NCBI GenBank assembly: GCA_021787395.1
Contig: JAJYLZ010000005.1
Span: 39,366-103,365 of the forward strand
Reading direction: 5' to 3'
Length of the DNA: 64,000 nucleotides
DNA from: Chloroflexota bacterium
GTDB taxonomy: Bacteria; Chloroflexota; Limnocylindria; Limnocylindrales; CSP1-4
The notes under the pieces are model-generated. The model was given only the letters and a program-made list of their open reading frames with translations. It ran no database searches and had not been told where the DNA came from. The position numbers were made by a program, and so were the translations under genes. Below are positions 58,550 through 64,000 of this stretch, piece after piece. How positions within the stretch are numbered: the first letter of the stretch is position 1; every line of letters begins with the position of its first letter.

Positions 58550-61219
58550 ACGACGTCCCCGCCCACCCCCAACGTCCAGCCCATTGAGATCATCCTGCCC
58601 ATCGAGGGCATGACCTGCGCGTCGTGCGTGAACCGCATCGAGCGGTTCCTCAACAAGACGCCCGGCGTGGCCAACGCGGCCGTCAACCTGGCGACCGAGA
58701 AGGCGACGATCCTGGTGGACCCGTCCCTCGCCGGCCGCGACGAGCTGGTGAAGGCGGTGGAGGCGGCCGGCTACGACGTCAAGCCCGAGGCGCCGGCGGC
58801 GGTGGAGGCGGGCGCCGCCTCGCTCGACGCCGAGATCACCGCCGAGGACGCGGACCGCGACCGCGCGCTGCGCGAGACCCTCCGCATGTCGGTCACGGCC
58901 ATCGCGGCCTCGGTCGTGTTCATGGTCCTGATGTTCTGGCCGCAGACAGCCGTGTCGATGGCCGACATCAACAAGGCGATCCTGCTGCCGGCCACGTTCA
59001 TCGTGGCCTGGGCGGGCAGCCGCTTCTACCGCGCGGCCTGGAAGGCCGGCCGCCACGGCGGCGCCACCATGGACACGCTGGTCGCCGTGGGCACGGCCGT
59101 CGCCTGGGCGTACTCGGCCTTCGTCGCCCTGTGGCCGGACGCGGTCCGCAACGCCGGGATCATGCCGGAGACCTACTTCGACTCGGCCACGATCATCATC
59201 GGGCTGATCCTGCTCGGGAAGTACCTCGAGGGTCGCGCCAAGGGCCGCACCACGGGCGCCATCCGCCGGCTCGTCGGCCTCCAGGCGACGACCGCCCGGC
59301 GGCTCCGCAACGGCGTCGAGGAGGACGTGGACCTCGCGGTCGTCGTGCCGGGCGACCTGCTCCGGGTGCGCCCGGGCGACAAGGTGCCGGTGGACGGCGT
59401 GGTCACCGAGGGCGCGTCTGCGGTGGACGAGTCGATGCTCACCGGCGAGCCGATCCCGGTCACCAAGAACCCCGGCGACGAGGTCATCGGCGCCACGCTC
59501 AACACCACGGGCTCGTTCGTCATGCGCGCCACGCGCGTCGGCCGCGACACCGCGCTCGCCCGCATCGTGGACCTGGTCCAGCGCGCGCAGGGCTCCAAGG
59601 CCCCGATCCAGCGCCTGGCGGACCAGATCAGCGCGGTCTTCGTGCCTGCGGTGCTGGCGATCGCCGCGGCGACCTTCGTCGTCTGGTTCGTGTTCGGCCC
59701 CGAGCCGCGGTTCACGCTCGCGCTGACCGCGTTCATCGGCGTCGTGATCATCGCCTGCCCGTGCGCGATGGGGCTGGCCACGCCGACCGCGATCATGGTC
59801 GGCACCGGCAAGGGCGCCGAGGCGGGCATCCTCGTCCGGGGCGGCGAGGCGCTCGAGACGGCCGGCCGCATCGACACGGTGGTGATGGACAAGACCGGCA
59901 CCCTGACGCTGGGCAAGCCCGCGGTCACCGCCGTCGTGACGGCGGCGGGCTTCGACGAGGCGCGCGTGCTCGACCTCGCGGCGTCGCTCGAGCAGGGCTC
60001 GGAGCACCCGCTGGGCGAGGCGATCGTGCGCAAGGCGCGCGAGGGCGAGCTCGGCTTCGGCAAGGCGTCGGGCTTCGAGGCCATCGTCGGGCGGGGCGTG
60101 GCGGGCGAGCTGGACGGCGTGCAGGTGCTCGTGGGCAGCCGGCGGCTGCTCGCCGAGCGCGGCCTGGACGTGGCGGGACTGGACGAAGCCGCAGCCGGCC
60201 AGCAGGCGAACGGCGCGACCGTCGTGTTCGTCGCCGCGGACGGCGCGGCGGCCGGCGTCATCGCCATCTCCGACCCGGTCAAGGCCGAGTCGGCCGAGGC
60301 GGTCCGCGGGCTGCGCGACGCCGGGCTGGACGTGTGGCTGCTCACGGGGGACGCGCGGGTGACCGCCGAGGCTGTGGCGCGCCAGGTGGGCATCCCCGCC
60401 GACCGGGTGGTCGCCGAGGTGCTGCCCGGCGACAAGGACGCGGTGGTTGAGCGGCTGCAGGGCGAGGGCCACAGGGTCGCGATGGTCGGCGACGGCATCA
60501 ACGACGCGCCGGCGCTCGCCCGGGCCGACCTCGGCGTCGCCATCGGCACCGGCGCCGACGTGGCGATCGAGGCGTCCGACGTGACGCTGGTCGGGGGCGA
60601 CCCGCGCCTGGTGGCCTCGGCGATCGCGCTGTCCCGCTGGACGCTGCGGATCATCCGCCAGAACCTGTTCTGGGCCTTCGCGTACAACGTCCTGCTGATC
60701 CCGATCGCGATGGGGGCGCTGTACCCGGCGCTCGGCGTGACGATCAACCCGGCGCTGGCCGCGGGCGCCATGGCGCTCTCGTCGGTGAGCGTCGTGACGA
60801 ACTCGCTGCGCCTGCGGCGCGTGGACGTGCGGCCCGGCCGGATGACGCCGATGCGCCGCGGCGCGCTCGGGCTCGTGCGCGACGGCGCCTACCTGCTGGC
60901 CATCGGCCTGGTCGGGCTCGCGGTCGCGGGCGGCGTCCTGGCCGCGGACCGGGCCGTTGACGCGGCGCTGCCGACCGTGGACGTCTCGAGCGCGATGACG
61001 GTCAAGGCTGGCCAGCTCACCGTGCTCCAGCTGTCGAACACGAGCGGCTCGGTCGAGGCGTGGATGGCGCAGGGCCTGGCCAACGTGGAGCTGCTGGCGC
61101 GTCCTGGCCAGACGACGAGGATCCGGGTGTCGATCCCGCGGCCGGGGACCTACACGACGATGTTCGGGGCGCCGGACGGCCGCGACGCGACGACGGGGAC
61201 GCTGACCGTCACGCCCTAG
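58547..61219 (+). CDS. copA: copper-translocating P1B-type ATPase with C-terminal beta domain
   Basis: Heavy-metal ATPase of 890 residues from ATG 58547. An N-terminal HMA domain ([18 protein letters not shown]) precedes the transport core with the CPC motif ([15 protein letters not shown], Cys404/Cys406), [13 protein letters not shown] (Asp448), EHPLGEAIV and [26 protein letters not shown]. After the final core helices come an extra helix ([21 protein letters not shown]) and a C-terminal beta-rich domain of about 85 residues ([21 protein letters not shown], then [20 protein letters not shown]). That domain resembles a cupredoxin fold and should face outward. It is unusual for this family. 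Confidence 0.93.
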   Translation: MTTSPPTPNVQPIEIILPIEGMTCASCVNRIERFLNKTPGVANAAVNLATEKATILVDPSLAGRDELVKAVEAAGYDVKPEAPAAVEAGAASLDAEITAEDADRDRALRETLRMSVTAIAASVVFMVLMFWPQTAVSMADINKAILLPATFIVAWAGSRFYRAAWKAGRHGGATMDTLVAVGTAVAWAYSAFVALWPDAVRNAGIMPETYFDSATIIIGLILLGKYLEGRAKGRTTGAIRRLVGLQATTARRLRNGVEEDVDLAVVVPGDLLRVRPGDKVPVDGVVTEGASAVDESMLTGEPIPVTKNPGDEVIGATLNTTGSFVMRATRVGRDTALARIVDLVQRAQGSKAPIQRLADQISAVFVPAVLAIAAATFVVWFVFGPEPRFTLALTAFIGVVIIACPCAMGLATPTAIMVGTGKGAEAGILVRGGEALETAGRIDTVVMDKTGTLTLGKPAVTAVVTAAGFDEARVLDLAASLEQGSEHPLGEAIVRKAREGELGFGKASGFEAIVGRGVAGELDGVQVLVGSRRLLAERGLDVAGLDEAAAGQQANGATVVFVAADGAAAGVIAISDPVKAESAEAVRGLRDAGLDVWLLTGDARVTAEAVARQVGIPADRVVAEVLPGDKDAVVERLQGEGHRVAMVGDGINDAPALARADLGVAIGTGADVAIEASDVTLVGGDPRLVASAIALSRWTLRIIRQNLFWAFAYNVLLIPIAMGALYPALGVTINPALAAGAMALSSVSVVTNSLRLRRVDVRPGRMTPMRRGALGLVRDGAYLLAIGLVGLAVAGGVLAADRAVDAALPTVDVSSAMTVKAGQLTVLQLSNTSGSVEAWMAQGLANVELLARPGQTTRIRVSIPRPGTYTTMFGAPDGRDATTGTLTVTP

Positions 61220-61961
61220 GGGCCCTCGGCTGCGAGGCTCCAGCGTCGACCGCCGGCCAGCACGACGCTCGACCCCCCGGCCTGTAGCTGGGATGGCTTC
61301 GGCGTTCGTCGGCGGGCTCGCCGCGGCGGGCGGCGTTCGGCCTCGCCGTGCCGCGTCTGGGTCACGCGTTCGTTGCCGGCGCCGTTGCTGCGGCCGGCGG
61401 CCGGCGGGCGTCGCCGTGGCCGTGGCGCCCGGCGTCTGGGTCGCGCGTCCGTCGCCGGCGGCCGGCGGGTCCTTCGGCGTCTGGGTCGCGCGTTCGCTGC
61501 CGTTGATGCGGCCAGCGGGTCTACGGCGCGCCCGGCGCCTGGGTCGCGCGTCCGTCGCCGGCGGCCGGCGGGTCCTTCGGCGTCTGGGTCGCGCGTTCGC
61601 TGCCGTTGATGCGGCCAGCGGGTCTACGGCGCGCCCGGCGCCTCGATCATGCGTGCCGCGGGTGCCCCGTGCGCTGCCACGACGGACTTGCCGCCTCTCG
61701 CGCGACGGCCGGCCCGCTGCCTGCATGAAGCGTGCCAGCACCGCGCCATGGACCCGCTGGATGCATGGACCGGCGGCGCCGTCGTGGAAGTCGGCGGCCC
61801 CGAGCGGCACGCGCGCCATGTCGCACGCGTCTCGTGGCGTGGCGGATTGGGAACCGGCGGGCCTCCCGTCGCGTCTCACCGACGCCCGGAGGCGGGACAG
61901 CCGGGCGAGGAGGAGGCGTGCAGGCCGGGTCCGACGCAGGTCGGGTCCGGCCTCGCGCATC
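61220..61961. repeat. gene-free island with a 103-bp tandem repeat
   Basis: 742 bases without a credible gene. A 103-base unit beginning TCGCGCGTCCGTCGCCGGCG occurs at 61441-61543 and 61544-61642, almost identical, with a more diverged copy of part of it at about 61355-61430. The rest is unremarkable GC-rich sequence. Confidence 0.7.
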
Positions 61962-62618
61962 TCAGATGGGAGCGGCCAGCTCGAACACCCTGGCGGTCTT
62001 CTGGGCGCGGTCCTCGAGCTCGGTCGTCGTCCAGACCTCGTACGTCGCGAGCTCGACCAGTCCCTCTGACGGCAGGTAGGCCCGGCCGGGATCTCCCACC
62101 AGCACCGTGATCCCCGCCTCCCGGCAGCGGCGGAGCCACAGGAGCATGCGCGACGCGAGGCCAGTCTCGTACCAGGTGTCGCCGGCGAGGACCACGTCGG
62201 CGTCTGGCGGCGCGTCATCGAGCACGTCCCGCCGGACGAGGGCGATCCGGCGCCCGGCGGCCTTCGCGTTCAGCGCGATCGCGGCCCAGCTGAACGGGTC
62301 GACGTCGGCCGCCACCGCCGACGCGGCCCCGGCGTCGAGCGCCGCGAGCGCGCACAGCCCGGACCCGCTCGCCACGTCGAACACCCGGCGGCCCGCGACC
62401 CGCCCGGGATGCTCGTGCAGGTAGCGGGCCAGCGCGAGGCCGCCCGCCCAGGCGAACGCCCAGTAGGGGAGCGGCGCGTCGTCGTCGTGCGTCTCGACCT
62501 GCGTCGCCCGCCACAGCGGCAGCACCTCGTCGGCGAGGTGCAGCCGGAGGTGCTCCGCGCCCGGCACGGGGCGGAGGCGCGTCTGGCGGAGGACGAAGGC
62601 GCGGGGGTCGGCGGCCAC
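61962..62618 (-). CDS. class I SAM-dependent methyltransferase (ETFB-lysine/Nnt1-like)
   Basis: A 218-residue methyltransferase. SAM loop VFDVASGSGLCALAALDAG; acidic VAADVDPFSWAAIALN; then VVLAGDTWYETGLASRMLLWLRRCREAG and VLVGDPGRAYLPSEGL. The N-terminal LRPVPGAEHLRLHLADEVLPLW and PYWAFAWAGG match the electron-transfer-flavoprotein-lysine methyltransferase/Nnt1 branch. GTG six bases after TAGCAT (minus strand, 62625-62630). Divergent from the thioesterase gene with overlapping promoters. Confidence 0.85.
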   Translation of the reverse strand: MAADPRAFVLRQTRLRPVPGAEHLRLHLADEVLPLWRATQVETHDDDAPLPYWAFAWAGGLALARYLHEHPGRVAGRRVFDVASGSGLCALAALDAGAASAVAADVDPFSWAAIALNAKAAGRRIALVRRDVLDDAPPDADVVLAGDTWYETGLASRMLLWLRRCREAGITVLVGDPGRAYLPSEGLVELATYEVWTTTELEDRAQKTARVFELAAPI

Positions 62619-62624
62619 CGCCCG

Positions 62625-62649
62625 ATGCTACGGCAGGGGCGCGTACACT
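62625..62649. promoter_or_regulatory. overlapping divergent promoters
   Basis: Minus-strand -10 TAGCAT (62625-62630) serves the methyltransferase gene, and plus-strand -10 TACACT (62644-62649) serves the thioesterase gene. They lie 13 bases apart, so each would overlap the other's -35 region. Confidence 0.55.
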
Positions 62650-62657
62650 CGGCGGCG

Positions 62658-63185
62658 ATGGACCCCGAGCCCGCTGCCGCCGCACCCACCGAGCACCACG
62701 CGCGGATCGACGTGCCGCACGACCCGCGCGACCTGCCGGGAACGTTCGCCCACCGCTTCGTCGTGTACGTCCGGTTCGGCGACACCGACGCGATGGGCCA
62801 CGCCAACAACTCGCGGTTCCTCACCTACGTGGAGTCGGCGCGCATCGCCTACTGGGAGGCGGCCACGGGTGAGCCGTTCGGGCTCGCGACCCACGGGGCG
62901 GAGGAGTCGCTGATCCTCGCCGAGGCGCGGTTGTCGTTCCGGTCGCCCGCCGTGTTCGGCGAGGTGCTCACGGTCGAGACGCGCGCCGGCCGCGTCGGCC
63001 GCACGTCGTTCTCGCTGCAGCACCGGATCACCGCGTCGGCCTCCAACCGAGCCCCAGCGCGCCTGGTCGCGACTGCGGACGACGTCCTGGTGCGGTACGA
63101 CTACGTGAACGGACGACCCCAGGCCATCCCCGACGATGTCGTCGCGCGCCTCGAGGCGTACGAGGGGCGACGCCTTCGGTCCTGA
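62658..63185 (+). CDS. acyl-CoA thioesterase, hotdog fold (4HBT)
   Basis: A 175-residue thioesterase: RFVVYVRFGDTDAMGHANNSRFLTYVESARIAYWE is the catalytic 4HBT signature (Asp-Met-His-Asn), followed by LAEARLSFRSPAVFGEVLTVETRAGRVGRTSFSLQHRI. Related to YbgC/FcbC-type enzymes. Substrate unknown. ATG eight bases after TACACT. Confidence 0.88.
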   Translation: MDPEPAAAAPTEHHARIDVPHDPRDLPGTFAHRFVVYVRFGDTDAMGHANNSRFLTYVESARIAYWEAATGEPFGLATHGAEESLILAEARLSFRSPAVFGEVLTVETRAGRVGRTSFSLQHRITASASNRAPARLVATADDVLVRYDYVNGRPQAIPDDVVARLEAYEGRRLRS

Positions 63186-63287
63186 GGCGTTCTGGCCCGC
63201 CGGAGCTCCGACGTGTCTCGGGCAGCCCGCCATGCGTGCGCGTCCAGATGACCGTGCCCGCCTGGGGGACACCACCCCACGTGGTGC

Positions 63288-63613
63288 ACAACTGCGGGTT
63301 GTACCCGCGCGCTCGGGTTGGGCTCGTTCCCCGCGCACAACCAGGGTTGTGGCGATTGGGCTCGGGCGGGCGCACGCGCGGAGGCGTGTTCGCCCGGCTG
63401 GCTGCGCCTGCCTCAGGGGGGCCGACCCCTCTGCACAACTGCCGGTTGTAGCGGGCAGCGGCGCGCGGCGGTCCACGAGGTCAAGCCGGCTTCGTACAAC
63501 CAGTGGTTGTGGCGGATACCTCGCGCATGCCCCTTGAGCCGTCGAGCACAACTGCTGGTTGTGCCTTGTGGCGCAAGGCTCCGCGACCGCCGTCAGCTAC
63601 AACTGCGGGTTGT
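63288..63613. repeat. array of six ACAAC-N4/5-GTTGT palindromes
   Basis: In a gene-free region after the thioesterase gene, six short palindromes occur: 63288-63302, 63337-63350 (4-base spacer), 63435-63449, 63496-63510, 63548-63562 and 63599-63613. The arms ACAAC and GTTGT are invariant; the spacer is most often TGCNG or CAGNG. Centre-to-centre distances are about 49, 98, 61, 52 and 51 bases. Confidence 0.85.
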
Positions 63614-63639
63614 GCGGCCGGTGTGGGCGAGGGATCCGG

Positions 63640-63830
63640 CGCCCGCGCGAGAGGACCCGCGCGAGCGCGCCCGCGAGAGGACGCCGCGCCGGCGCCCGCG
63701 AGAGGACGCGAGAGGACGCCCCGGCGAGGCGCGAGAGCACCCGCGCGAGAGGACCCGCGCGAGGACCCGCGCGAGAGCGCCCGCGAGAGGACCCGCGCGA
63801 GAACGCCCGCGAGAGGACGCCCTCCGGCGA
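63640..63830. repeat. low-complexity GCGAGAGGAC tandem tract
   Basis: About a dozen imperfect copies of GCGAGAGGACSC, such as CCCGCGAGAGGACCCGCGCG. Probably non-coding. Confidence 0.75.
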
Positions 63831-63874
63831 GACTGAACAGTCCCCGAGTTCTCCCGACACCTGGTGCCCGCCTG

Positions 63875-64000
63875 TGTCAATGGCCATCTGAAAGTCCCCG
63901 CCCGTGGCCATGAGAAGTCCCCGCCCTGACGTGGATTCTCAGGCTCGCTGGACCGGCATCCCTCCTCTCGTCCTCGCCTCCTTCATCCGGTACGAGTCGC
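63875..64000. mobile_element. probable terminus of an insertion sequence, continuing beyond the window
   Basis: TGTCA at 63875 is followed by two adjacent copies of a TGGCCATCTGAAAGTCCCCG-like unit (63881-63903 and 63905-63927, 24-base period). This design resembles the multiple terminal repeats of IS21-type elements. No transposase gene is visible in the remaining 73 bases, so the call rests on the repeat pattern alone. Confidence 0.4.

Noticed and set aside
61293-62069. 258-residue plus-strand open frame
   Set aside because: It runs over the 103-base tandem repeat and antisense to the methyltransferase; composition is repeat-driven.
56255-62218. 1987-residue minus-strand open frame
   Set aside because: It is antisense to lysA and copA, highly Arg/Ala/Gly-rich, with no domain; a GC-bias artefact.
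63288-63613. CRISPR array
   Set aside because: Repeat arms are only five bases, spacers vary from 34 to 84 bases, and no cas genes are near.
63318-63836. 172-residue plus-strand open frame over the palindrome array
   Set aside because: The palindromes fall in all three frames and the C-terminal part is a simple Arg/Glu repeat, so coding is not supported.

Overview
The window is one contiguous stretch of a very GC-rich bacterial chromosome. I see no plasmid or phage backbone functions. The gene content suggests a high-GC Chloroflexota lineage, possibly Limnocylindria-like: an FMN-riboswitch-controlled riboflavin-type ABC transporter, Pro/Thr-rich linkers in a secreted lysozyme, a TasA/SipW-like surface module, caa3-type oxidase biogenesis genes and ferredoxin-dependent 2-oxoacid oxidoreductase. 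This is an inference from gene families, not a phylogenetic placement. Many genes start 6-10 bases downstream of a -10-like hexamer with no ribosome binding site, so leaderless mRNAs are probably common.

Layout. 1-4.8 kb (minus): rpsB-tsf-pyrH-frr-uppS-cdsA, the conserved translation/undecaprenyl/CDP-DAG block, then yraN. 4.8-7.1 kb: rnhB, a PhzF-type isomerase and rplS. 7.07-8.45 kb: an intact ISNCY-type insertion sequence just upstream of the rplS promoter. 8.5-14 kb: DUF2203 protein, secreted GH25 lysozyme, a class V aminotransferase and an FGGY kinase. 14.35-17.5 kb: FMN riboswitch and an ATPase/permease/binding-protein operon. 17.9-20.5 kb: TasA/CalY-like protein, SipW-type signal peptidase, FN3-containing secreted protein, then tRNA-Lys. 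20.8-27.3 kb: LigB-type dioxygenase, a second class V aminotransferase, membrane protein, MFS transporter, alpha/beta hydrolase, PH-like/SHOCT protein. 27.57-28.85 kb: intact IS256-family element inside a 16-bp direct repeat, then initiator tRNA.

29.5-34.7 kb is a cytochrome-oxidase biogenesis cluster (Sco, ABC-2 pair, TlpA-like thioredoxin, COX3, divergent CtaG). 34.7-42.5 kb holds a threonine-dehydratase-like enzyme, a DksA-like zinc-finger protein, YHS protein, HAD dehalogenase, 7Fe ferredoxin, a cobalamin-binding-like protein, proC, membrane proteins and proline dehydrogenase. 44.9-50.4 kb is a six-gene operon around korA/korB, flanked by two CBS-pair proteins. 53.6-57.8 kb is a lysine/DAP operon (dapB-dapA-dapD-lysA). 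It is preceded by a short open frame containing three consecutive AAG lysine codons and a terminator-like hairpin, which looks like an undescribed lysine attenuator. 58.5-61.2 kb encodes a copper P-type ATPase with an unusual C-terminal extracellular beta domain and a CsoR-like operator. The end holds a lysine-methyltransferase-like gene, a hotdog thioesterase, palindrome arrays and what looks like the terminus of another insertion sequence.

Two themes stand out beyond the ordinary genes. First, there is a pair of unannotated 31-32-residue micropeptides 5 kb apart that share the C-terminal motif TAKRW. Second, several gene-free islands each carry their own locus-specific family of short palindromes.
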